Origin: Marinilabiliaceae bacterium ANBcel2
GTDB taxonomy: Bacteria > Bacteroidota > Bacteroidia > Bacteroidales > Marinilabiliaceae
Length of the DNA: 64,000 nt
Reading direction: 5' to 3'
Assembly (NCBI GenBank): GCA_029688995.1
Contig: JARULA010000002.1
Location: 62,001 to 126,000 of the forward strand
The notes under the pieces were generated by a model, which saw only the letters and a list, made by a program, of their open reading frames with translations, was not told the origin of the DNA and did not search any database. The translations under genes and the position numbers were made by a program. Positions 54,989 through 63,830 of the stretch are shown here, piece by piece; within the stretch, counting starts at the first letter, position 1; every line of letters begins with the position of its first letter.

Positions 54989-56011
54989 ATGACTGGCGAA
55001 ATTGACTGGGAAAATCTCTCTTTTTCTTACATTAAAACAGACTATAACGTAAGATGTTACTACAGAGACGGGAAATGGGGGAAACTGGAAACAAGCTCTT
55101 CTGAAACAATTAACCTGCACATGTCTGCAACTTGTCTTCACTACGGACAGGAATCATTTGAAGGGTTAAAAGCTTTTAAAGGAAAAGATGGTAAAACAAG
55201 GATTTTCAGACTCGATGAAAATGCTCGTCGCATGCAAAATTCTGCAAAAGGCATTTTAATGGAGCCTGTCCCCGAAGAAATATTCACAGAAGCTGTAAAA
55301 AAGGCTGTTAAGTTAAATGAAAGATTTATCCCTCCATACGGAACCGGCGGGACTCTATACATTAGACCTCTCTTAATTGGATCCGGACCAAAAATAGGGG
55401 TTGCTCCATCTGATGAATATCTGTTTTTAGTTTTTGTAACTCCGGTAGGCCCATACTTTAAAGAGGGCTTTAAACCAACATCTCTCTTGATTACACGTAA
55501 GTATGACAGAGCAGCTCCGCGCGGAACCGGAAATATCAAAGTTGGCGGAAACTACGCTGCTAGTCTGCCATCAGGAAAAATGGCAGCTGAAAACGGTTAT
55601 TCAGCAGTACTGTACCTTGATAGTTGTGAAAAAAAGTATATAGATGAGTGCGGACCGGCAAACTTTTTTGGAATAAAAAACAGCACATATATAACACCTG
55701 AGTCATCTTCAATATTACCATCAATAACAAATAAAAGCTTAATGCAATTGGCAAAGGATATTGGATTAAAAACAGAAAGAAGACAAATTCCCATTGATGA
55801 GCTGGAAACCTTTGATGAGGCAGGAGCTTGCGGAACAGCCGCTGTTATTAGTCCGATCGGCAGAATTGATGACCCTGAAGAAAATAAATCATACATTTAC
55901 AGTAAGGATGGCAAGCCCGGACCGGTTTGTGAAAAACTCTTTAATAAGCTGCAGGCTATACAATATGGAGATGAAACTGATAATCACGGATGGATAACCA
56001 TTGTGGAGTAA
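54989..56011 (+). CDS. ilvE: Branched-chain amino acid aminotransferase
   Basis: This fold-type IV PLP enzyme of 340 residues catalyses the last (or first) step of Leu, Ile and Val synthesis or breakdown. The PLP lysine is K184 in G-N-I-K-V-G-G-N-Y-A. Other landmarks are H-Y-G-Q-E-S-F-E-G-L-K-A-F and Y-I-R-P-L-L-I-G-S-G. The sequence is of the long eukaryote-like BCAT (type II) kind. Possible terminator follows; typA starts beyond it. Confidence 0.92.
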   Translation: MTGEIDWENLSFSYIKTDYNVRCYYRDGKWGKLETSSSETINLHMSATCLHYGQESFEGLKAFKGKDGKTRIFRLDENARRMQNSAKGILMEPVPEEIFTEAVKKAVKLNERFIPPYGTGGTLYIRPLLIGSGPKIGVAPSDEYLFLVFVTPVGPYFKEGFKPTSLLITRKYDRAAPRGTGNIKVGGNYAASLPSGKMAAENGYSAVLYLDSCEKKYIDECGPANFFGIKNSTYITPESSSILPSITNKSLMQLAKDIGLKTERRQIPIDELETFDEAGACGTAAVISPIGRIDDPEENKSYIYSKDGKPGPVCEKLFNKLQAIQYGDETDNHGWITIVE

Positions 56012-56051
56012 ATCTTATTATTTGTTAATTGACTGGTCAATAAATAAAAAA

Positions 56052-56086
56052 AGAGGGTCGTGATAAAACTACGGCTCTCTTTTTTT
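56052..56086 (+). terminator. Terminator after the aminotransferase
   Basis: AGAGGGTCGT and ACGGCTCTCT pair over 10 bases with two wobble pairs around a short loop, followed by a run of seven T. It separates the aminotransferase from typA. Confidence 0.8.
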
Positions 56087-56088
56087 AC

Positions 56089-56096
56089 TAATTTTG
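56089..56096 (+). promoter_or_regulatory. Possible typA -7 element
   Basis: TAATTTTG matches TAnnTTTG, 20 bases before the typA start and directly after the terminator T run. No TTG stands at the right distance. Confidence 0.4.
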
Positions 56097-56116
56097 CATC
56101 CCATTAAAATTTTGGT

Positions 56117-57916
56117 ATGCAAAAGAATATAAGAAATATCGCAATAATTGCCCATGTTGATCATGGAAAAACAACTTTGGTTGACAAAATGCTCATGGCC
56201 GGAAGACTCTTTGGAGACCACAAAGATGTTGGTGAATTAATAATGGATAATAACGACCTTGAAAGAGAACGCGGAATTACCATATTATCCAAAAATGTCT
56301 CGGTTATTTGGAACAATACCAAAATTAATATTATTGATACTCCCGGTCACTCCGACTTTGGAGGTGAGGTTGAAAGGGTCTTAAATATGGCAGATGGAGT
56401 TCTTCTGCTGGTTGATGCATTTGAAGGACCTATGCCACAAACCCGCTTTGTTTTAGAAAAAGCCCTTAAACTGGGACTTAAACCCGTGGTTGTTATAAAT
56501 AAAGTTGATAAGCCCAACTGTCGCCCCGAAGAGGTACAGGAGATGGTTTTTGATCTAATGTTCAGTCTGGATGCAACAGAAGAACAGCTCGATTTTGAAA
56601 CAATCTACGGATCAGCAAGAGATGGATGGATGTCGGATGATTGGAACAGTAAGAGTGACAACATCAACTCTCTTATGGATACAATATGTAACCACATCCC
56701 TGCTCCCAAAAAGGAGGATGGATCGCCTCAAATGCTTATAACTTCGCTTGACTACAGCTCTTATGTAGGGAGAATAGCAATCGGCCGGGTAAAAAGGGGA
56801 ACTCTTAAAACAGGTATGGAGGTTGCTCTTGTAAATCGCAATGGAGATATAAAAAAGACCCGGATAAAAGAGCTGAATGTATTTAACGGATTATCACGTA
56901 CTACCGTGAGTGAGGTGCATAATGGGGAAATATGTGCAATTATCGGACTGGAAAACTTCGAGATTGGAGATTCGGTATGTGATGCTGAAAACCCTGAACC
57001 TCTTGATCCAATAGCAATAGACGAACCCACAATGAGTATGCTCTTTACTATAAACAACTCGCCATTTTTTGGTAAAGAGGGCAAATATGTTACATCTCGC
57101 CATATAAAAGAGAGGTTGGATAAAGAGCTGGAAAAAAACCTTGCATTAAGAGTAGAGCCAACCGATTCGGCTGATGCATGGAATGTTTACGGCAGAGGCG
57201 TTCTGCATCTTTCAGTTTTAATTGAAACAATGAGGCGTGAAGGATATGAATTGCAGGTAGGACAGCCTCGAGTTATAATTAAAAATATTGGTGGCGAAAA
57301 ACATGAACCTGTTGAAGAGTTATCAATAGATCTGCCTGATGAGTTCTCAGGAAAAGCTATAGAGATGATCTCAAACCGAAAGGGAGAACTTCTTTCAATG
57401 GAGCGTAAAGAAGACAGAGTACATCTTCAATTCAATATTCCCTCAAGGGGAATAATCGGAGTGAGAAATTCTTTATTAACTGCAACCTCAGGAGAAGCGG
57501 TTATGTCGCACCGTTTTATTGAATTTCAACCATGGAAAGGAGAGATTGCAAAAAGACAAAATGGTTCGCTCATAAGCATGGAGAATGGAACCTCTTTTGC
57601 CTATTCAATAGATAAATTGCAAGATAGAGGTAAATTCTTTATATTTCCACAAGAAGAGGTTTACATGGGACAAGTAGTAGGAGAAAATAGTCGTGAAGGA
57701 GATTTAACCGTTAATGTCACTAAAAGTAAAAAGCTAACAAACATGAGGGCTTCAGGTGCAGATGACAAAATGAGAATCGCTCCACCCATAGTATTTAGTC
57801 TGGAGGAGGCTCTGGAATATATTCAAGCAGATGAATATGTTGAAGTAACGCCCAAATCGATAAGATTAAGAAAAATACTCCTTTGGGAGCATGAACGAAA
57901 AAGAGGATCAAAATAA
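56117..57916 (+). CDS. typA: Translational GTPase TypA/BipA
   Basis: This 599-residue ribosome-binding GTPase has G1 A-H-V-D-H-G-K-T-T, switch I with R-G-I-T-I, G3 D-T-P-G-H, G4 N-K-V-D, then EF-G-like domains II, III, V and the C-terminal BipA domain. It assists 50S assembly and stress responses, especially in the cold. The last base of its stop codon is the first base of the next start codon (TAATG), so it is coupled to the glycosyltransferase gene. Confidence 0.96.
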   Translation: MQKNIRNIAIIAHVDHGKTTLVDKMLMAGRLFGDHKDVGELIMDNNDLERERGITILSKNVSVIWNNTKINIIDTPGHSDFGGEVERVLNMADGVLLLVDAFEGPMPQTRFVLEKALKLGLKPVVVINKVDKPNCRPEEVQEMVFDLMFSLDATEEQLDFETIYGSARDGWMSDDWNSKSDNINSLMDTICNHIPAPKKEDGSPQMLITSLDYSSYVGRIAIGRVKRGTLKTGMEVALVNRNGDIKKTRIKELNVFNGLSRTTVSEVHNGEICAIIGLENFEIGDSVCDAENPEPLDPIAIDEPTMSMLFTINNSPFFGKEGKYVTSRHIKERLDKELEKNLALRVEPTDSADAWNVYGRGVLHLSVLIETMRREGYELQVGQPRVIIKNIGGEKHEPVEELSIDLPDEFSGKAIEMISNRKGELLSMERKEDRVHLQFNIPSRGIIGVRNSLLTATSGEAVMSHRFIEFQPWKGEIAKRQNGSLISMENGTSFAYSIDKLQDRGKFFIFPQEEVYMGQVVGENSREGDLTVNVTKSKKLTNMRASGADDKMRIAPPIVFSLEEALEYIQADEYVEVTPKSIRLRKILLWEHERKRGSK

Positions 57917-58794
57917 TGATATCTGTTTGCGTCCCGGTTTATAACTACTTTATATCTTCTCTTGCATGGCAATTAAGTAAACAGGCCGAAAAAGTGAAGG
58001 AGAAAATAGAGATTATCTTTTTAGATGACGGATCCTATAACTCTATTAGCGAAAGAAACCGGAAAGTTGAAAAACTACCACATATAAAGTATTTAATCCA
58101 AAAAAACTGCGGACGCTCTATAGTTAGGAACAGACTGGCAAAAATAGCCAGGGGGGATTACATTATATTTATTGATTGTGACTGTAAAATAGATAAAAAG
58201 TTCATTTTTAACTATATAAACTATCTCTCGAATGATGTGGTGGTAGGAGGGTTAACCTACCCCGAAAAACCACAAAACCGTTACAAATTACTAAAATGGA
58301 AAAACGGAGTAAAAAGAGAGGTGAAATCAAGCCGTGTAAGGGCACAAAACCCTTATAAAAGTTTTTTATCGAGCAACTTTATGGTGAAAAAGTCGGTTTT
58401 TCAAAAAATAGAGTTTGATACAACCCTAACAAAGTACGGACATGAAGATACTCTCTTTGGAGTTGAACTAAAAAAGAGAGAAATCAAAATAGTTCATATC
58501 AATAATCCTGTAACACATATGCATATTGATACTGTAAAAGAGTTTTTAAGTAAAACCGAAAACAGTATAATAAATCTTATAGATTTATTCAAATCGAATA
58601 AAATCGAAGATGAGATAAAGCTGATTGCTACCTATAACTCTATCGTCAACTCCCCCTTAAAAAGAGTTGTAGCCTTGCTGTTAAAAATTATACACCTCCC
58701 CGTTAAAAGAGCACTATTAAAAGGAAACAGCTCTCTTTTTTTACTGGATATATATAAACTGGCAACAGTAAACAGATATTTTACCTCTCAATAA
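57916..58794 (+). CDS. Family 2 glycosyltransferase
   Basis: This 292-residue GT-A enzyme has the nucleotide-binding start I-S-V-C-V-P-V-Y-N-Y, first acidic motif F-L-D-D-G-S, second (DxD-like) motif F-I-D-C-D-C, and later G-H-E-D (catalytic base region). A signal peptide is lacking; C-terminal hydrophobic regions may associate with the membrane. The acceptor is unknown (surface polysaccharide or glycoprotein). It is coupled to typA, an unusual partner, and overlaps the PfkB gene at its 3' end by 14 bases. Confidence 0.88.
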   Translation: MISVCVPVYNYFISSLAWQLSKQAEKVKEKIEIIFLDDGSYNSISERNRKVEKLPHIKYLIQKNCGRSIVRNRLAKIARGDYIIFIDCDCKIDKKFIFNYINYLSNDVVVGGLTYPEKPQNRYKLLKWKNGVKREVKSSRVRAQNPYKSFLSSNFMVKKSVFQKIEFDTTLTKYGHEDTLFGVELKKREIKIVHINNPVTHMHIDTVKEFLSKTENSIINLIDLFKSNKIEDEIKLIATYNSIVNSPLKRVVALLLKIIHLPVKRALLKGNSSLFLLDIYKLATVNRYFTSQ

Positions 58795-59770
58795 TCTCCT
58801 CACATTTAGAGCGCAAATTGCACCAGGTATCCTTACACATCTTTGGTCCGGTAACCTCAATTACAGTAGCTGCAAGCAAAGCACCAAGGCGCCCGCAAAC
58901 TTCTAACGACTGTCTGTTTATTAATCCATATATAAATCCGGCAGCATATAGATCACCGGCTCCGGTTGTATCTATGGGTGAAGCCTCAACGGCAGAGGCA
59001 AAGACAACCTCATCGCCCATTCTAATGAGTGAACCCTCTACCCCTTTTTTTAATATAGCAACTTTAGCCATCTTACTCATAAATAGCAAAGAGTTCTCAT
59101 CATTATCTATCTTTGTAAAAGAAAATGCTTCCTGTTCATTAGCAAATAAAATATCAACATAATTATTAACTAAATTGAGTAGATACTCTCTGTTATCATC
59201 AACAACATTAAAACTTGCCAAATCAAAAGAGATTTTTACACCTTGGCTCTTTGCTAATTTTATAACCCCTTCAATTAATTGAGGGTTTTGAACAAGATAA
59301 CCTTCAACATGAAGGTAAGAGTAGCCTTCAAAAATATCTTTAGAGATATCATCAAGATTAAGATCAACTGCAGCACCCAAATGAGTAGCAAAAGTACGCT
59401 CGCCATCACCAGATATAAGCGTTATAGCTCTTCCCGAACGACCATCTCCCTTATATAAATATGGTTTAATATTAAATGCCTTTAAATCGGTGCGGAAAAA
59501 TTCCCCCCACCTATCATTACCAACTTTTCCGGTAAAAGCAGTCTCAACACCCAAATTTGCAAGTCCGTGAATAGTATTTGCAGCAGAACCTCCCGATGCT
59601 GTAGTTATCTTACCATTGCTATTAACAACTTCCAAAACCTTATCAGCTGAATTTTTATCAACTAATTGCATGCTCCCTTTTAATAGCGAAAGCTTTAAAA
59701 GTATATCATCACTATCAATATGTGCTAATATATCTACTAATGCATTACCAATTCCCAAAACCTTTCCCAT
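58781..59770 (-). CDS. PfkB-family sugar/nucleoside kinase (adenosine kinase-like)
   Basis: This 329-residue ribokinase-fold enzyme has G-G-S-A-A-N-T-I-H-G-L-A near the N-terminus and the catalytic signature D-T-T-G-A-G-D-L-Y-A-A-G-F (catalytic Asp in G-A-G-D) near the C-terminus. The sequence is typical of annotated adenosine kinase/PfkB in Bacteroidota, but the exact substrate (adenosine, ribose, fructose) is not decided by motifs. Its promoter region faces the tRNA-Asn genes; AATATTTG on the minus strand (59803-59810) is a one-mismatch -7 box. Confidence 0.88.
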   Translation of the reverse strand: MGKVLGIGNALVDILAHIDSDDILLKLSLLKGSMQLVDKNSADKVLEVVNSNGKITTASGGSAANTIHGLANLGVETAFTGKVGNDRWGEFFRTDLKAFNIKPYLYKGDGRSGRAITLISGDGERTFATHLGAAVDLNLDDISKDIFEGYSYLHVEGYLVQNPQLIEGVIKLAKSQGVKISFDLASFNVVDDNREYLLNLVNNYVDILFANEQEAFSFTKIDNDENSLLFMSKMAKVAILKKGVEGSLIRMGDEVVFASAVEASPIDTTGAGDLYAAGFIYGLINRQSLEVCGRLGALLAATVIEVTGPKMCKDTWCNLRSKCEEIIER

Positions 59771-59829
59771 AACTTAATATTTATCTTAAAATATTTAAAG
59801 TGCAAATATTAAAAAAAACATCGAAGTTG

Positions 59830-59860
59830 TTGCAAAATTAAAGTAAAGAATATACTTTTG
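59830..59860 (+). promoter_or_regulatory. Promoter of the tRNA-Asn pair
   Basis: TTG (59830-59832), 20 bases, then TACTTTTG (59853-59860), a full consensus match. Start of transcription should be near 59867, giving a leader of about 48 bases before the first tRNA. Confidence 0.75.
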
Positions 59861-59914
59861 CAGGGCATTTGAGAGATTTACGATAGGTAGAGACAATCAA
59901 AGATGCAGCAATTT

Positions 59915-59988
59915 TCCTCAGTAGCTCAGCTGGTTAGAGCGGCGGACTGTTAATCCGTAGGTCGTAGGTTCAAATCCTACCTGAGGAG
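59915..59988 (+). tRNA. tRNA-Asn (anticodon GTT), copy 1
   Basis: The acceptor arms TCCTCAG and CTGAGGA pair, with discriminator G and no encoded CCA. The anticodon stem GCGGA/TCCGT holds loop CTGTTAA with anticodon GTT at 59949-59951. A T arm GTAGG-TTCAAAT-CCTAC is intact. It is identical over 74 bases to copy 2. Confidence 0.98.
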
Positions 59989-60010
59989 CTTTCTAAAAAA
60001 AACAACACAT

Positions 60011-60084
60011 TCCTCAGTAGCTCAGCTGGTTAGAGCGGCGGACTGTTAATCCGTAGGTCGTAGGTTCAAATCCTACCTGAGGAG
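60011..60084 (+). tRNA. tRNA-Asn (anticodon GTT), copy 2
   Basis: This is a base-for-base repeat of copy 1, 96 bases downstream, with a 22-base spacer of unrelated sequence. It is followed by CTTTTTT, which may help end transcription. A recent tandem duplication or gene conversion fits. Confidence 0.98.
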
Positions 60085-60232
60085 CTTTTTTACCTCCTTT
60101 TTCTTCAAAACTGAAAGTTTTTTCAAATTCCCCATAATTATTTTTTAAATTTGAACCTGTTTTATCCGGCTGCCATATTATCTTAAGCTTTACCGGGACA
60201 CTTAAATGGTTTAAATTTTAAAAATTTTTCTT
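60085..60232. other. Gap between tRNA-Asn copy 2 and the YfhO-type gene
   Basis: 148 bases with a TAAATTTG box (60146-60153, consensus -7, no upstream TTG) that may drive the membrane protein gene. No RNA gene or repeat seen. Confidence 0.4.
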
Positions 60233-62794
60233 ATGGTGAACAGATTAAAGTCACTACTTCCCTATTTTGGAGTAACCCTTTTTTTTATCGCAATAACAGT
60301 TGCCTATTTTTGGCCGGTATTGGAAGGGAAAGGGATTGAACAGTTAGACAATACAAAAGCCATAGGTATGGCTAAAGAGTTGATCGATCACGAAAAAGAG
60401 ACAGGAGAAAAAGCTCAATGGACAAACTCTCTATTTAGTGGAATGCCGGCTTATCAAATTAGAGCTGACTCTTCAGCGAATATCTATTACCATTTAAACA
60501 ACTACTCACGCTTAGGATTACCCTATCATACGGTAGCCATAGTTTTTCTATATCTGATAGGATTTTATATCCTGCTAAAAAGTATGGGGTTTAGTCATAT
60601 ACTTAGCATTACAGGAAGTATTGCATTTGCATTTGGCTCATACAATTTTATTATAATTATAGCCGGGCATATTACTAAAGCCTATGTAATGGCACTAATG
60701 GCCCCCGTATTGGCAGGGGTTTTATACACCTTTAACAGAAACCAGTGGGCTGGCGCCCTTATCACAACCGTCGCTCTTGGAGCTAATATTGCCTACAACC
60801 ATGTGCAAATAACCTACTATCTGGCTCTATTGGTTTTAATCCTTTTGCTTACCCGACTGGTTAAAGCTATTCAAGAAAAAACAATAAAGGAGTATGGCCG
60901 ACGCATTGCAGTTTTAGCTGCAGCAGCTTTTTTAGCAATACTTCCTAATATAACAAACTTATGGACAACCTGGGAGTATGGACAGGAGAGTATAAGAGGC
61001 ACCTCCCCTATAGCAGCAGAGCAGGAAAATAAAGAGAGAAGCAGTAGTGGACTGGATCCTGATTATGCTTTTGCATGGAGTTACGGTAAAGCAGAAACTC
61101 TTACATTTTTAATTCCAAACTTTATGGGAGGCGCCTCAGAACCTATTGGAGCCAATAGTGAGCTAACGGCAAATCTTCCACAACGAGTTGCCGAGAGACT
61201 ACAACAAGAAGGTATAAATCTTGGAGAGCAGCAAAACCAATTTATAAATCAACTATCTAATGAGATAGCCGGACAGTCACAATACTGGGGGAGTAAGCCT
61301 TTTACATCCGGACCGGTATATTTGGGGGCTTTAGTATGCTTTCTGTTTGTACTATCTCTTTTCATCTATAAAGGCAAAGAAAAATGGTGGCTTCTTGGTG
61401 GCACAATACTCTCAATATTACTTGCATGGGGACACAATCTTGAGTGGTTTAATATGTTTATGTTTAACTATTTTCCACTCTATAACAAGTTTAGAACTGT
61501 TGAGATGGCTCTGGTTATAGCTTCGGTTACAATTCCTATATTAGCAGTTCTTGGATTAAACAAAATCATAAAGGAGCCCGAAATTGTAACCGAAAATAGC
61601 GGCAAATTCATGGCTGCACTGGGGTTAACAGCAGGAGTCTCTCTTATTTTCTACCTTTTCCCCAATCTACTCTCATTTATGAATGAGCATGAGATGAGTG
61701 CACTAACAGGACAACAAATGTCAAATCCTGAACAAGCAGTAATTTATGATATAATAATAAGTGAACTAAAGTTTGCTCGGATGACTCTGTTAAAGAGCGA
61801 TGCTTTTAGATCTCTTATCTTTATAGCTTTAGGAAGTGGTGGTATATGGTATTTTGCCAAAGGCAAAATAGGTGCAAAATATCTTTTACCTGCAATAGCG
61901 ATTCTCATATTAGTAGATTTATGGGGAGTTAATAAAAGGTATATAAATAATGACCATTTTGTTCCAAAAAGAGAGATAGAGCAAACTTTTACTGCGAAAG
62001 ATGCCGACCGCGATATAATGGAGGATGAAGAGTTATATTTTAGAGTATTTGCAATAAACCGAAATGCTTTTAATGAGACTAAAACAAGCTATTTTCATAA
62101 ATCAATAGGAGGATACCACGGAGCAAAACTGCAAAGATATCAGGATGTTATAGACAGATATCTGCAAACGTACCGGCAACAGCTAACATCTTTGCTACAA
62201 GAGTCTCATAACCCTTTATCAATGGAAGAGGCTCTTAGGGATATGCCTGCATTAAATATGCTTAACTCTAAATATATCATATTCCATTCAGATATGAGTC
62301 CATTACAAAACCCTTACAGAATGGGAAATGCATGGTTGGTAAATGATATAAGAACTGTATCTTCAAATCTGGAAGAGTTAAATGCAATTGAACAATTTGA
62401 TCTGCATCAAACCGCAGTAGTTCATGACGAATTTTCAAATGTGCTTCAAAATTATACAATAGGAGAAGCAGGTGGAAATATAGACCTAACTTATTACAGT
62501 CCGGACGAACTCCACTACAATGCCCAAAGCAACTCTTCACAGCTTGCACTATTTAGCGAAATATATTATCCTAAAGGATGGCGTGCCTATATAAATGGAG
62601 TAGAGGCGCCAATTGTACGTGCAAATTATCTTTTAAGGGGAGTTTTTGTTCCTGAAGGAGAGAGTGAAATAGTAATGAAGTTTGAACCGGCATCTTATAG
62701 ATGGGGAAAAACAATTGCAGCAGTAAGTTCTTTTATTATCCTATTTTTAATAGGGGGATATCTATTTAAAAGATACTATTTTAAAAAAGAGTAA
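60233..62794 (+). CDS. YfhO-like multi-pass membrane protein
   Basis: This 853-residue protein has roughly 12-13 membrane helices, mostly in residues 8-500 plus one at the C-terminus (about 824-845), around a large soluble loop (about 580-820). Sequence phrases (Y-F-W-P-V-L-E-G-K-G, N-S-L-F-S-G-M-P-A-Y-Q) match the YfhO/GT-C-like family, thought to transfer sugars from polyprenyl phosphate donors. In Bacillus YfhO glycosylates lipoteichoic acid; the Bacteroidota substrate is unknown. The gene is alone, ended by a terminator. Confidence 0.87.
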   Translation: MVNRLKSLLPYFGVTLFFIAITVAYFWPVLEGKGIEQLDNTKAIGMAKELIDHEKETGEKAQWTNSLFSGMPAYQIRADSSANIYYHLNNYSRLGLPYHTVAIVFLYLIGFYILLKSMGFSHILSITGSIAFAFGSYNFIIIIAGHITKAYVMALMAPVLAGVLYTFNRNQWAGALITTVALGANIAYNHVQITYYLALLVLILLLTRLVKAIQEKTIKEYGRRIAVLAAAAFLAILPNITNLWTTWEYGQESIRGTSPIAAEQENKERSSSGLDPDYAFAWSYGKAETLTFLIPNFMGGASEPIGANSELTANLPQRVAERLQQEGINLGEQQNQFINQLSNEIAGQSQYWGSKPFTSGPVYLGALVCFLFVLSLFIYKGKEKWWLLGGTILSILLAWGHNLEWFNMFMFNYFPLYNKFRTVEMALVIASVTIPILAVLGLNKIIKEPEIVTENSGKFMAALGLTAGVSLIFYLFPNLLSFMNEHEMSALTGQQMSNPEQAVIYDIIISELKFARMTLLKSDAFRSLIFIALGSGGIWYFAKGKIGAKYLLPAIAILILVDLWGVNKRYINNDHFVPKREIEQTFTAKDADRDIMEDEELYFRVFAINRNAFNETKTSYFHKSIGGYHGAKLQRYQDVIDRYLQTYRQQLTSLLQESHNPLSMEEALRDMPALNMLNSKYIIFHSDMSPLQNPYRMGNAWLVNDIRTVSSNLEELNAIEQFDLHQTAVVHDEFSNVLQNYTIGEAGGNIDLTYYSPDELHYNAQSNSSQLALFSEIYYPKGWRAYINGVEAPIVRANYLLRGVFVPEGESEIVMKFEPASYRWGKTIAAVSSFIILFLIGGYLFKRYYFKKE

Positions 62795-62812
62795 TATTTA
62801 AAATCTTTTACC

Positions 62813-62855
62813 AAAGATGGCTTGTTCTTTTAAAATAAAGCAAGCCATCTTTTTA
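62813..62855 (+). terminator. Terminator after the YfhO-type gene
   Basis: AAAGATGGCTTG and CAAGCCATCTTT form a 12-base stem around a 16-base loop, followed by TTTATTT on the plus strand. On the minus strand the T run is short, so it probably serves only the plus-strand gene although it touches the next gene's stop. Confidence 0.85.
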
Positions 62856-63761
62856 TTTCTCCTTTTCAACCCGTTTGGTTATAGCATTAAGCTCATTCAT
62901 AGTAATTGTTAACTCCCCTTCAGCTTTAATCAGTTTGGTTTTTATCCCTTTTAAAACCGCTTCAAGAGAATTATGGACTTTACGCAAATATATATATGAT
63001 GATTTTACTCGCCCCTCTTCAAGTTTATCAAGAATAAAACTATTCAAAAAAATATCGGTAAAACCATTAAGGCTCTCAAGATGCAGATTGAAATTGCGGT
63101 TATCTCTAACCTCACCTATCCTCGTGCGAAATAAAATAATAGAGCAGCTGGCCTTTACAAACAGGTCAAAAGCCTTATCAAGCTCTAAAGAGGTCTCGCT
63201 ATTTAGCTCAAGATCTCTAATAATCTTTTTCATTGACGAAAAATACTCTGATGCCTCCTCTCCTATTGTTACCAATTCACTAATTACAGAAAGGTCATGT
63301 TTTAAATCTCCCACCTTAAATGAAAATGGAATAATATTGTGTGCAACAGGATCATCTATATCATAAAGTTGCTTCTCATACTCCTTTTTAATGCGTTTCT
63401 CTTCAGCCTTCAATCTTTTAAGTTTAATATCTTCACCCGATAACTCTTTATAGCACTCTTCAAGACACAAAATAAGATTGCACCCGATTCGATATTTTAA
63501 GCTCAAAAAGAGAAGTAGTTGAATACGCATCTCACTACCCTTAGCAACCTTATTAACCTCATCAAATAGAGTTATCACAGATTTATCACTCATTGAGACA
63601 TCAAAGAGCAAAGTTTTTTTTAGTCGGGATTCAGCCTTTTTAACCAACTCTTTTTCACTCTTATAAATATTACGATAGTTACTATAGAGCTTCTTCTTAT
63701 ATAATCGGGAGCATATCTCTCCTCTAATCTGCAGAATAGTTTTTTGGTAATCTCCAATCAT
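62853..63761 (-). CDS. Uncharacterised 302-residue helical protein
   Basis: I do not recognise this protein. It has no signal peptide or clear membrane segment. It is basic to neutral with long charged helices and predicted coiled coil (for example E-E-K-R-I-K-K-E-Y-E-K-Q-L and the C-terminal stretch). A hydrophobic helix L-L-L-F-L-S-L-K-Y and a cluster of cysteines (C-N-L-I-L-C-L-E-E-C-Y) are notable. Codon use looks normal for the window. A full consensus promoter lies upstream, so it is expressed as its own unit. The plus-strand frame overlapping the 5' end is probably spurious. Confidence 0.7.
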   Translation of the reverse strand: MIGDYQKTILQIRGEICSRLYKKKLYSNYRNIYKSEKELVKKAESRLKKTLLFDVSMSDKSVITLFDEVNKVAKGSEMRIQLLLFLSLKYRIGCNLILCLEECYKELSGEDIKLKRLKAEEKRIKKEYEKQLYDIDDPVAHNIIPFSFKVGDLKHDLSVISELVTIGEEASEYFSSMKKIIRDLELNSETSLELDKAFDLFVKASCSIILFRTRIGEVRDNRNFNLHLESLNGFTDIFLNSFILDKLEEGRVKSSYIYLRKVHNSLEAVLKGIKTKLIKAEGELTITMNELNAITKRVEKEK

Positions 63762-63799
63762 AATAGAGTGACAAATTTTAATTTGGGTTGGTTAATCTG

Positions 63800-63830
63800 C
63801 AAATTTAAACCTTTAAAAAATGGTTGTCAA
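63800..63830 (-). promoter_or_regulatory. Promoter of the 302-residue unknown gene
   Basis: On the minus strand TTG (63830-63828), 20 bases and TAAATTTG (63807-63800) match the full Bacteroidota consensus, about 39 bases before the start. The remaining ~170 bases to the window edge show no gene I can support. Confidence 0.65.

Noticed and set aside
59915-60084. Integration site or attachment repeat at the tRNA-Asn pair
   Set aside because: The repeat is exactly the tRNA itself plus flank of no similarity, and no integrase or phage gene lies nearby.
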